Shown here: one piece after another, positions 23,983 through 34,745 of the stretch
Layout of the letters: each line of letters opens with the position of its first letter
How positions within the stretch are numbered: the stretch's first letter is position 1
Made by a program: the position numbers and the translations under genes
The notes under the pieces: generated by a model
The model's database searches: none
What the model was told of the DNA's origin: nothing
The model's input: only the letters and a program-made list of their open reading frames with translations
Assembly (NCBI GenBank): GCA_032622095.1
Contig: CP136066.1
Location: forward strand, 175,647,164-175,711,163
DNA: 64,000 bases
Source of the DNA: Siphonodentalium dalli
Taxonomy: Eukaryota; Mollusca; Scaphopoda; Gadilida; Siphonodentaliidae
Direction of reading: 5' to 3'

Positions 23983-24159
23983 TTACCGCCACGCCAGTGG
24001 GTGTACACTGGTGTAGAGGTTCTTATGTTTGAGCGGACGATCGATATTATGGTTAGGTATTTCGTACTAGAGATAAACCGTTCCGATAGTGACAATAGGT
24101 CAACAAAGATTAGCACATGTGTTCACGTCACCGGTGTAATTGTGGAGACATGTTTCTAT

Positions 24160-24960
24160 TATGAAGGTTCGCTATCCCGAAGGTCCACTATTCCGAAGGT
24201 TTTCTATTCTGAATACTTGCTATTTCGAAGGTTCACTATTCCGAACGTTCGCTATTCCGAAGGTTCTCCATTCCGAAGGTTTTTTGTTATTTTTAGGTTA
24301 ATTCTATATTCTAAAGTATTGAGAGGGTTCATTATCACGAAGATTCCTTTTATGGAGTGTGTGCTCACATCCGAACTGATCATGCGGGCACACCGATACA
24401 GATACAGGAGGAAACAACTTAGAACATTAAATGTGATTTTGTTTTGTTTTCGCGGGTTTTCTTGAGATTTAATGTGATTACGTGGGCCCATACCTTTGAA
24501 TTCTTGGCATATAATATGAATGTTGTGGTATATATGGACCATCCAACATTGGGACATGACACAGGTACAGTTGACTTAAGTGCTGTTCTGTGCGGGCTCC
24601 AATTTGGGGTTCAATATTTTAAGGGCCAAATTTAGAATTTTATGGGCCCATACCTTTGAACTCTGGACATAAAATATGAATATTGGGGGGCATTTCTCTA
24701 GTCCGAAGGTTCAATATCCCGAAGGTACACTATTCCAAAATATCTCTGAATGTTCGCTATTCCGAAGGTTCACCAATCCGAAGGTTCGTTATTCCGAAGG
24801 TTCTCTATTCTAATGTTTTTTGTTATTTTAAGGTTAATTCAGTTTCTAAAGTATTGAGAGGGTTCATTATCACGAAGATTCTTTTTATGAAGGAAATAAC
24901 TTAAAACATTAAATGTGTTTTTGTTTTGTTTTCGCGGGTTTTCTTGAGTTTAATGTCATT
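24160..24960. repeat. Duplicated block with CTATTCCGAAGGTT repeats
   Basis: Short degenerate repeats of TTCGCTATTCCGAAGG at 24165-24290 recur at 24697-24815. In each case AGTATTGAGAGGGTTCATTA and TTTTGTTTTCGCGGGTTTTC follow. So a segment of about 530 bp is present twice. Confidence 0.75.
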
Positions 24961-25576
24961 ACGTATGACCTTATTTCTCATTACATATTCACGCTAAGCA
25001 GCCCAAACAATTGCTATGTTCCCTGCGATTTAATGTCATTACGTGTGACCTAATATCTCAATAATCTGAAACAAGAGTACGCCTGCTAAAGGCGAATTAT
25101 TACAGTGGGGCTATAACGCTCAATGAATGCTGGAGGCTATAACAAACTGCGCAGCAGGATATCGCTGAATAGACGAGTATGAGATGAGCCTAACTGCAAT
25201 TGTGACTTTGTTTAAAGGCCCACTTAATTTTCGAGTCATTCATTTTTGTTATAGTATATACGGTTTTAATAACAATTTATGCCATAAAATTTGAATAAAA
25301 TACTCTAATTCATAACCATTTGAAACGCAGAATACTTCTATCTCCTAGTTTGAAACACCTTTTAAAAAACCGCGACAAGTCGTGCGTCGTATATCTAGCA
25401 ATTAGCAACTAACACGTCCTCTTCGACTTTCCATATATTTCAACGTAATTTGATACTTAGTGGTATTTGTGTCCGGGAAGTGTTTGGACGGGTCAAATCG
25501 TGACCCTGACCTGACCTTAACTTTCGAAATAGTCAATTCAAGGTCAAATCGCGCCTTTCTCCGGAAATCTGATGGG
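24961..25576. other. Non-coding, possible Helitron body
   Basis: No gene. It leads into the hairpin at 25578-25595; if that is a Helitron 3-prime end, part of this stretch would be its body. No TC start could be fixed. Confidence 0.35.
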
Positions 25577-25609
25577 AAACAGCCCGGACGAAGTCGGGCC
25601 CATCAGCTT
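25577..25609 (+). mobile_element. Decayed Helitron 3-prime end
   Basis: Hairpin GCCCGGACGAAGTCGGGC followed by CCATCAG and CTTG. This matches the array terminus (hairpin, TCATCGG, CTAG) with the terminal CTAG changed to CTTG. Confidence 0.5.
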
Positions 25610-25726
25610 GTGTAATAAAGAAGACAGTTTGAAGAATGTAATGTATAACACGAGAAACGGGAAAACTTGACATATGGAAGTATGCAAATTTCCCACATAA
25701 AATTTGAAAGCTACTTTATAGTATAA

Positions 25727-26141
25727 CTAGCAGGTTAGCCCGCCACCGGCGGCTTGTCCGAAACATGACATTTTTTTATATTTTTTTATATTTTTAGCTC
25801 CACACGTTTCAATAAGAAAAAATTGTACCCGGTAGCTCCACCCGTTTCCGAGATCTGGTCTGCGCATGCGCTGCACGGGCGTCGCACGGGCTCGGCGACC
25901 CGATAAAATTTGTACCCGGCGCAAGATACATTCACATAGCAAATTTCAAGTCGATAGCTCCACCCGTTTCCGAGATCTCGTCTGCGCATGCGCTGCACGG
26001 GCGTCGCACGGGCTCGCCAATACGACAACGACCACCGCCTGGTCAAACTACACACACGTACCAAGTTTCGTCCCGATCGGTCGTGAATCGTAGATTTGTA
26101 TGAAGTACAACACACACACAAACATAAATATATAAGAGAGA
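25727..26141 (-). mobile_element. Single non-autonomous Helitron, minus strand
   Basis: On the minus strand it starts TCTCTCTTATATAT (preceded by A) and ends GCCGCCGGTGGCGGGC, TAACCTG, CTAG, T. The body repeats the 1227-3378 array (CGACCGATCGGGACGAAAC, TCTCGG, GAAACGGGTGGAGCTA, two subrepeats with GCGCATGCGC). The terminal hairpin differs from that of the array. It is 415 bp and non-coding. Confidence 0.82.
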
Positions 26142-26321
26142 TATGTAAATTAGATAGATTGTGTCAAAATATATAGGAGAGATATGTAAATGATCTACAC
26201 ACCATTACCGGTGTTTGTCAAAGTTTAGTGGGGTATATCAATACTCATTCACGATCATATCATTGAGGTCCGGAGGGTGTGGGCTATCTTTCGAATACAC
26301 GGAGTTCTCAAAATATATAGT

Positions 26322-26404
26322 ATAGAAGATTATATTTATAATTTATATTTATGGCTAATAATATGATCTTGGTGGCGTTACCATTTCTGACTATGGTTTT
26401 CTTG
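26322..26404. repeat. Repeat terminus shared with 48563-48641
   Basis: About 80 bases ending GACTATGGTTTTCTTG are the same at both places and diverge immediately after (TGTCATT here, TTAATCC there). The common sharp edge shows the end of a repeat or a recombination boundary. Confidence 0.8.
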
Positions 26405-27275
26405 TGTCATTATGTTTTATTGTGGGAATTGTTCTCATAGAAAATTAGACTTTTGAGCGATCGGGTTTCGTCATTTTTTCTGGAAAATCCCATGCTAGAT
26501 ATAGAAACACGGACTAGTACCCAGCCGGTTAGAGAGTCAGAAAGGAAGCATGACTGGCGCGCTCCGGTAGAGATTGGTAAATTCGTGTGGAGCGAAAAAC
26601 ATTGCTTAGAAAATATAATAACGACGATTATAATTACTGTATACAGCAATTCGTAGATAATCGTGCGCAGTGAGATATTTCACAATGCACTGTCTACATT
26701 GTTCTAATTTTCATTAATAACTCTCCAATGACAAGATTTCACAGCACAAAACCATTTTTATATAAACATTACTGTTTCAGTCAGAGTTGCATTGCTGATA
26801 AATGAGCCCAATAAGATACTAATGTCTGTAAAAAAAATCACTTGGAAAAGGTCATAAGCATAGGAACATATTTTAATACTATATAGACTAAATATTCGAT
26901 TATATATCATGATTAGCAATGTTTGTTGACAAATTACTATAACAGTTATGTTTACATAACAATCGTTTCTATATGCGATATTTTGTTATTGGAGAGCTTT
27001 CAATAACTAATTAGCAACACAGCTTATATATAGGTGTGGTCTTTTAACCCATAACTGTTTACCTCAGGGTGTGTTTGCATTGCTGTAGATATGTATACAG
27101 TTCTGCACGCATACTAGTGTAAACGGGTTGATATAGAAATGCACACAGAAAGAAAACGGAATTCGTTCGTGTGAGCAAAAACCGTGTCCGTTATAATTCA
27201 TGGTCAACACCGAGGCATTGTGACAGTCAAGTCTGATTTGATTAATTGTTACTCGGGCTTAGCGAATGTGCACAC
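26405..27275. other. No gene seen
   Basis: AT-rich. Small reading frames on both strands show no recognisable domain. Confidence 0.4.
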
Positions 27276-27279
27276 TTAA

Positions 27280-27792
27280 AGGCACGGGCGGTGTTCGTTG
27301 CAGAAATATTTATAGTTGTTCAAATCGCCATCAACAGAAGGAACACCAAAATATATACAGTTCCACTCATATGCCAAACATAATCAGCGCATAAATAGAA
27401 AATTGTCGTCAAGACGTATGATGCTGTACGTAAACAAGAGCCTGCTCGTGTTACAGAACTAGTGCTTCTGTTTACATAACGCAACGCAATTCTATTGGTT
27501 AATCACACACAAATGACATAAACGCTCCTTATTATTTCCATATCAGGGAAACAGTAACAAGTAACGCTCTTTATGTTTACCATATCCGGATCTAAACAAA
27601 ATCCAGGAAAAGTAACTTTTTTTGCTTTTGTTTATATAACAAAGGGGTAAAAGTTGACAATAACATACTGTTTATGCCATATTTATGATTGGCAAAAGTA
27701 TGTCTATATCTTACTATTCCGTCTGTTTGTGGCGGTTTTTGACGGAGATGAATATTTTAACAGCATACCCACCGCCAACGCCGCCCGTATCT
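27280..27792 (+). mobile_element. TTAA-flanked non-autonomous transposon
   Basis: TTAA at 27276-27279 and 27793-27796. Left end AGGCACGGGCGGTG; right end, read inward, AGATACGGGCGGCG. The subterminal sequence AACCGCCACAAACAG is shared with 11.9, 12.35 and 63.88 kb. 513 bp, non-coding. Confidence 0.82.
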
Positions 27793-27936
27793 TTAATCTT
27801 TCTTTGTCATTTCAACTCATGTATTGCACACTGCGTAAGCAAAAACCATTATCAACTGGTGTAAGAATAAACTGCTTTTGGTCTGCTGATAGTTGATTCA
27901 TTTTTTGTCTGGCCTAAACTGACACGACTCATAGTG

Positions 27937-28072
27937 AATTGCCAATTACCAGAGTACGGATGAGCGCGCGTTCATTATCAGTAATCATGTTGTGATCACA
28001 GTAATCTGCTACATGTGACTTCGCACAGATATCTATATAGAAATACAGCAATGTAAACAACCCTCAAAGGGC

Positions 28073-28146
<74 letters not shown>

Positions 28147-28345
28147 CCCAATTACCAGAGTACGGATGAGCGCGCGTTCATTATCAGTAATCATGTTGTG
28201 ATCACAGTAATCTGCGACATGTGACTTCGCACAGATCTGTATATAGATATACAGCAATGTAAACAACACTCAAAAGGCATAGAGAGAGAGAGAGAGAGAT
28301 AGATAGAGGGAGAGAGACACAGAGAGAGAGAGAGAGAGAGAGGGG
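27937..28345. repeat. Tandem duplication separated by (GA)n microsatellite
   Basis: A segment from CCAATTACCAGAGTACGGAT to GCATAGAGAGAG is present twice (27938-28075 and 28148-28280). Each copy ends in a GA repeat; the first runs about 28075-28141. Serine-leucine reading frames here are microsatellite artefacts. Confidence 0.9.
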
Positions 28346-29536
28346 GGTTTTATTATGTACTATATGTAGTGTGCGTACATTATAATACACGAAATAAAAC
28401 ACGGTTATAACTAAAATTTGTGCAGCTTCCATGATGAGTTATATGCCCAGTTGGGTGTCAGCATGATTTAGAAAACTACATCACGCTGACTCTCAAATGG
28501 GTGCACTTTGCCGGGGGATAACTTCATTAGTGACTGTCTTCCTGCCAGCCCCATCATATATGTTGATCAGCTCCAGTCAGGGGGTAGGATTGTCTTCCGG
28601 GTGTGGCCAATGTGGTACAATTGGCCCCAAAGAATGGCAACATTTTGTCCCCCCCCAAAGGAGTGGCAACATTGCCCCCCAAGGATTTACAACATTACCC
28701 TCTAAAGTGGTAACATTTCCCACAAGAAGTGGCAACAATGGTAATTATGTATCTCTTTTTATGGGGTAAGTTAATTGTCCCCTGCAAGAGGGGCAGTCTG
28801 TCCATAATGGAGAAAGAGTCATAACAACCTCATGATGGGGGCAGATTTGCCCCCTAAAGGAGCAGATATGCAACCCTGTTATTTAGTGTGTATGTATGCA
28901 CACTTATCGTGCAAATTATGTTCAAACTGATGGGTAGGGTAAGGGCGAATGTCATCACAAGGAGTCGCTCATGTCCACAGTTGGTGAAATTCGCATGTGT
29001 GGAAAGGACCTCACGCACTTAACAATATGATTGGTATGTGATTAACCATGTACATTCGGTGGTCTAAATGTCGTCCTGTGATATTTTTAAAGTGCCATCC
29101 TCCCTTTTATCGGCGCCCATTCAAGCCCAACACTACTTGCATACCCACTTACAGGGTGGATTACATTTCAGATCAAGAATACCTGCGCCATATTTCATAA
29201 CAATGGAACGCATAGCGTTGACGAAAACACACCCGACATATATGAGGCGGAACATACTTTTTTGAGTGGGGTGTTTAGTTTACTCGTATATATTTATATA
29301 GTAAAACCACAACTGTCGCACCAAAAAGAGAGGGGCGATGTGTCCTTTCGTCCGCTGCATGTGACGATAAAGAGAACATTTGTATTGCTGATGTTTACCT
29401 GATATGACAAAATAAAGAGCGTCCAGTTGCTAATGCTTGGTGAATATTTGTGAATATTACCATAACCTAATTAATACATATATACAGAGCTGGTAGCCCT
29501 ATTCAATAGTCGCAACAGAAACATTATAGTCAGGGA
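28346..29536. other. Non-coding with short purine/pyrimidine repeats
   Basis: At 28625-28740, degenerate units containing GGCAACATT and CCCCCCAA recur at about 25-30 bases. A fragment AAAATAAAGAGCGTCC near 29410 echoes the TTAA-element family. No gene. Confidence 0.45.
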
Positions 29537-30030
29537 GCCTGCTGGGTTCTATTTGCACAATCGCGTACGAAAGGTTTGGTGCCCCAGATTTGTTACACCT
29601 CAGGAACGTTCAAAGAAATCAGAGTTCTTAAGTTCGCATTCCTGGCGTTTAGGCCAGAGACCCCACAAAACCCCACAAATGTCAACAATACACAATTTCT
29701 GAAACGAAATTTCCTGGCGTTTTCATTTCAGAAGGGTTTTTTTTTAAATACCCCAAAAACCCCAAAAATGACTTCTATTTGCACTTTCGAGTACAAAGTT
29801 GATTTTCATATTAATAGTGCTCTAGTCATCACTGATCAATAATACACAATTTCTGAAACGAAATTTCCTGGTGTTTTCATTTCAGAATGGGTTTTTTGAA
29901 AGTACCCCCAAAAACCCGAAAATTTACTTTTATTTGCACAAAAAGCTGATTTTTTTCTCAATAGTTATCTTGCTATCGCTGGTCATAAAAACCTCGTTTA
30001 AGAAACGAAATTCCGTACGTTTTCTTGTAA

Positions 30031-30138
30031 GAAGCACAGGTCACCAGAACAAAAATTTACCCTACCCCAATAATACTTAATTATATAGGAGTAAGTATTA
30101 TTGGGGTGGGTAATTTTTGTTCTGGGGATCTGTGTTAA
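30031..30138. repeat. Strong hairpin within the palindrome
   Basis: CCAGAACAAAAATTTACCC to AATAATACTTA pairs with its inverse ending GTTCTGG (about 30044-30079 with 30092-30125) around an 11-12 base loop. Flanking CACAG/CTGTG extends the pairing. Confidence 0.85.
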
Positions 30139-31109
30139 GGGGATGGTGGGTTTGAATTAAGTACCCAACCAAATCGATAAAAATAGTTTTATTTGCACTG
30201 CCGTACGCACAGATGATATGTTTTTCTTAATACTATCTCCACTATCATCATTGTTCACAGACCAAATGGTAAAAAAAAAACGAAGTCACTCGGCGAATTC
30301 ATAAAAAATGGTGCAGAAAATTATGAAATAATAAAATGTTATGGACCCCGTACGTTCACACGCTGTCAAATTTACCTGGCAAGTTTATCGGAATTTCGTT
30401 GTAGAAGCCCTGTAGCTAAGATCTGAATGTTTCGTGGTCAGAATCAATGGTGCAATAACACCTGGCATTTCATATTCTAAGCGATAAAACAATGGTAAAT
30501 ATACAATATGAATTGTTTTTGGCAATTTTTTCGGGCAGAATCGGGGGGACAACATTTTCAAAATCTGCTTTGTGGGAAATTTTAGAGGTCTTTGAAAAAA
30601 AGTCCTATTTACGTGTATGGCTTTGTTGTTAGATATTTCGTTCCTTGTGGAATTATTAATAAATAATTTTTGTTGTCATTACAAAATCCAAAATAGCGGA
30701 CAAAATGCTGTCCGGAAGTGGTAAAATTGTGGAAATTTCGCTACATTTTACCAGATAATTTCCATTTATCAGATAATAATGAGCCATATCACGAGGATTT
30801 GGCCCTTCAGTGTCCATCAAATTAAAATAGAATTAAAACACAATTTCGAATAAAAATCAATTATTATTGTAATGCCCAGAAGGGAATTGAACTCACGAGT
30901 GTATTGAATACTGCGTACCAATAATATGGCAGATATGAACCATTAATGCCCATTTTTAGCAGAAACGAGGGCGTCAATATCGAAAATAGGGACAAAATGG
31001 TGACCGGCAGCAGTAAAATTGGGCAAGTTTGGCTAAAGTTCACCGGACTGTTTCCATGGCATCGAAAAAAAAAAAATATATATATTTTCATTGATTTAAA
31101 TTGTGACTA
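30139..31109. other. Non-coding interior of the palindrome
   Basis: Two diverged copies of GACAAAATG, CCGG, GTAAAATTG and TGG (about 30700 and 30990). No coding domain. Confidence 0.4.
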
Positions 31110-31795
31110 AATCTTCTCATATCATTTATAGCCAATAGTCCCATATGCCATGAGATGAGTGTCAAAAGCCACCAAACTTGTATCCAAACATATCCAATGA
31201 GTTTCCAAAACCACTTAACGAGTGTCCCAAGTAATCTAAGGAGCTTAAATCCACGCATCGGGGATCTCAAACCACCATCTTAATTAATATAGTATACCAA
31301 ACCAACACAGTCCATAGAACGGGCATACCCAATTGCCAACCAGTGTCCCGAACCACCCAATTCGCATCCCAATCGACCCAACTAGTGTCGCAAACCACCC
31401 AAATGGTGTCCAAACACGCCCTAATGAGTAATCCAAACCATCCAACGATTGACAACATATGTAATCCAGAGAATGTCCCAAAGCATGCACGTGGTGTCCC
31501 AAACATCACAAAGAGCATCTCAAACCATCAATTGAGAACCCCACACCATCCCAAGTGTGTCCAATAAAACCAATCAATGGGTGTTCATACCCATCCAATG
31601 GCCGTCTCATGCAACATGACGATTGCCTAAAACCACCAGGACCAAGAGTGTCTAAAAACATCCGCCTGGTGTCTAATACCACCCCATGCAGAATGTCCCA
31701 CACCATCGAATGATTGTCCCAACTATTATACAAAAACATCCAACCCAGCGAGTGTCTCTTGGTTTGTAAACCCATTGGATGGTTTGGAACACTCA
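31110..31795 (-). repeat. 21-bp minisatellite, inverted block
   Basis: Degenerate units of TCCCAAACCATCCAACGAGTG type. This is the reverse complement of the array at 32030-33560. Confidence 0.85.
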
Positions 31796-31809
31796 TTTGA
31801 TGGTCTTAA

Positions 31810-32020
31810 CCCTTTAATGACTGTAGCTTCTTGAAATTTTGCGAAAATCCTGTGCCATAGGGCGCATCGCATATATAAGAAAATGCATTGGCCTAACAAT
31901 ACTGACCTTGGTCATGTCAGCCGCGGAATTATCATAACATATGCAAGACTCCCTATGGGATATTCGCATATATGGGAGAATGCATGATTGCATGGCACAG
32001 GATCACCCATCATGAAAGGG
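31810..32020. mobile_element. piggyBac-like MITE near the palindrome axis
   Basis: TTAA at 31806-31809 and 32021-32024. Terminal inverted repeats CCCTTTAATGA and CCCTTTCATGA. 211 bp, with the CATATATAAGA palindromes of the 937-1223 family. Confidence 0.88.
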
Positions 32021-32029
32021 TTAAATACT

Positions 32030-33560
32030 CGGTGGAGGGTTTTGTACACTTGTTTGGATGTATTGAGATGCAAGTTAGTAGATGGTTTGTGAAACCATTT
32101 GGATAGATTGGGAACCCAATGGCTGGTTTGTGATACTAGTTTTATGGTTTGGGTCACTTGCAGTGTGGTTTGTGACACCCATTGCATGGTATGAGACACC
32201 AGTTGGGTTGTTTTGGACACTCGATGTGGATATGGGACACACGTGTGGTTGAATGGGACACTAATTTGTCGATTTGTTAAATGATTCAGACGACTTTTGG
32301 TTGTTTGAGACACCTGTTATATGACATAGGACTCTCCTCGGATGACATGGGACTCTGGTTGTGAGGTATTGGGTGCATATTAGACACTATTTTCCATTCG
32401 AACCCTCGCTGGATGGTTTGTGACACTCATTGTGTGGTTTGGAGCACTCGTTCGATGGTTAGGGATGCTAATTTTGATAGTTTGGAACAAACCCTATGTG
32501 GTTTGGGTCCAAACATATGTGGTTAGGAACACCAGTTGCATTGTTTGGGGCACTACCATCAACTGTGGTTTGGAACAATCGTTGCAGAGTTGCGACACTG
32601 ATCGGGTGAATTGAGACACTCATTGGATGGCTTGTGGTACTCCTTGTGTGGGTTAGGACACCAGGTGCATGGTTTGGAGGACTATCTGTGCAGGTCGGGA
32701 ATCAGGTACATATGGTATGGGACACTACTTAATTGTTTGTTCCACCCATTGGAAAGTTTGAGACACCAATTGGGTGGTTTTGTCACTAGATGTGCACAAC
32801 TGCACATGGGACACATGGATGGTGGAATGATACACTCATTTGTCGACTGGTTCACTGATTGGGCCGTTGAATGGATTGAGACGAACGTTGGTGGTTTGGG
32901 ACACCTGTTGTATGTATAACATATGACTCTCCTCGGATGGCCTGGGACACTAGTTTTGGTGCATATGGGACACTCTTTTCCTTTCGAACACTCGCTGGAT
33001 TGTTTGGGACACCCATTTGGTGGTTTGGGGCAATCATTGGATGGATTGACCCACTCGTTGTATGATTTTGGATCACTCGTTGTATCATTTGGATCACTCG
33101 TTGGATGGTTAGGGACACTCATTTTGGTAAGTTTGGGACAAAACATGTGTAGTTTGGAACGTCAGTTGAATTGTTTGTGGCACTAACATGCGCTGTGGGT
33201 TGGAACAATCGTTGCAGGGTTACGACACTAATATATCGGGGTAATTTAGATGGCTTGTGACACTCATTATGTGGGCTTGGACACCAGTTACATGGCTCGG
33301 GTGACCATCTATGTGGGTTGGGAACCAGTTGCATATGGTTTGGGGCACTACTTGGTGGTTTGGGAAACTCGTTGGGTGGATTATTTATCATGCTTTACTC
33401 GGGACAATATTTGAACTTGGGGCACCAGACGTATGGATTGCGATACTCATATATTGGTTTTGGATACTAGGTAGGTGACTCAGTATATTGTTTGGTACAC
33501 TCGTTAGGTGGTTTGGGACGCTCATTTGATGTATTTAGAAAATAGTTGGTGGCTTTGGAA
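32030..33560 (+). repeat. 21-bp minisatellite with higher-order repeat
   Basis: Monomer CACTCGTTGGATGGTTTGGGA, 21-22 bases, heavily degenerate. Longer blocks recur in the same order about 0.6-0.65 kb apart: GGAACAATCGTTGCAG at about 32570 and 33210, and GACTCTCCTCGGATG at about 32330 and 32925. So monomers are arranged in a higher-order unit. Tryptophan- and histidine-rich reading frames are artefacts. Confidence 0.85.
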
Positions 33561-34264
33561 ACTTGTATGATGGCATATATACCACTACTTATTGGCGTTA
33601 TATTTATTCAATATTTGAAGATTTAGTTTAAAATAACACTGCAATTGTTGACTTCCGATTGCCATTTTCGTCGTCATTTTTTATAACTCGCGTTATGACT
33701 TACTATTATCGGATTAGGTTTGGACATCATGTATGGTGGCGCAACTGGCACCTATGGTGAAAGTTATCGTAAAACGCTCTTTTTGTTACTTCTGGTTGCC
33801 ATTTTGTCCTCCATTTTGGAGTTTTTCAGTCAAATTATGCATGAAATGACAGGCATATACCATGGAATCAAGAACAATGGGTTTTTGTTGTAAATGTATG
33901 TAGTGAGTTGGGTATACTCCCGGAAATGGCCGCCATATTGCCCGGAACATACACTGTCACATTTTACCGTCGAAATAGTTTGAGCAGACATTATTACGAA
34001 AAATGAATGAAGTTTAATGCTGGTGGGGGGGGGGGGGTGTACGTTTGACCGACCTAGTTCCCGGACTAAAATTACAATTTTCATTTTCTTACATATTGTT
34101 ATGCATTTTTTTTACCCAAAAATAACGAATTTTCCTCCCTGAAACGCGCGGAAATTTGGGCTGTTTGGTCATATTCAGCAGTAAGGGAACGTTTGTGGTG
34201 AGTAGATTTGTATATTTATATCAATTTATTCCGGGTTCACCTTAAAATTGTGCTTTGTATTCGA
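33561..34264. other. Non-coding interior of the palindrome, right side
   Basis: Contains TTCCGATTGCCATTTTCG and TTCTGGTTGCCATTTTG variants (about 33655 and 33780) and a poly-G run at 34024-34036. No gene. Confidence 0.4.
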
Positions 34265-34745
34265 CAGTATGTGAAAATAAAAGTAAATTTTCGGGTTTTT
34301 TGGGGTCATTCAAAAACCCCTTCTGAAATAAAAACGCCAGGGAATTTCGTTTCAGAAATTGTGTATCATCGATCAGTGATGATAATAGCACTATTAATAC
34401 AAAAATCAGCTTTGTACTCGAAAGTGCAAATAGAAGTCATTTTTGGGGGTTTTGGGGGTACTATCAAAAACCCCCTTCTGAAACGAAAACGCCAGGGAAT
34501 TTAGTTTAAGAAATTGTGTATTATTGGTCAGTGATATCTGGAGAACTACTAATATAAAAATCAGCTTTGTACTCAAAAGTGCAAATAGAAGTCACCTTTG
34601 GGGGTTTGTGGGGTCTCTGGCCCCTAAACGTCAGGAATGCGGAACTTAATAAATCGGATTTCTTTAAACGTTCCTGTGGTGGAACAAATATGGGCATCAA
34701 ACCATTCGTACGCGATTGTGCAAATAGAACCCAGCAGGCGCTCGG

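Larger units (their letters stand above)
29537..34739. repeat. 5.2-kb imperfect palindrome with long inverted arms
   Basis: The outer ends are inverted copies starting GCCTGCTGGGTTCTATTTGC. The arms (about 29537-29965 and 34265-34739) contain internal direct repeats of about 170 bp with AATTTCGTTTCAGAAATTGT and AAGTGCAAATAGAAGTCA in the right arm. Further in, the 21-bp minisatellites at 31110-31795 and 32030-33560 are also in opposite orientation, and a MITE lies near the axis. No clear target duplication and no transposase. It may be a foldback transposon or an inverted segmental duplication. Confidence 0.8.

Noticed and set aside
24001-24465. 154-codon plus-strand frame
   Set aside because: Much of it is translation of the TTCCGAAGG repeats; no domain.
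28033-28432. Serine-leucine-rich reading frames
   Set aside because: Direct translation of the GA/CT microsatellite.
31267-33391. Tryptophan-, histidine- and proline-rich frames in the minisatellites
   Set aside because: Frames follow the degenerate 21-bp monomer on both strands, with no domain or start context.
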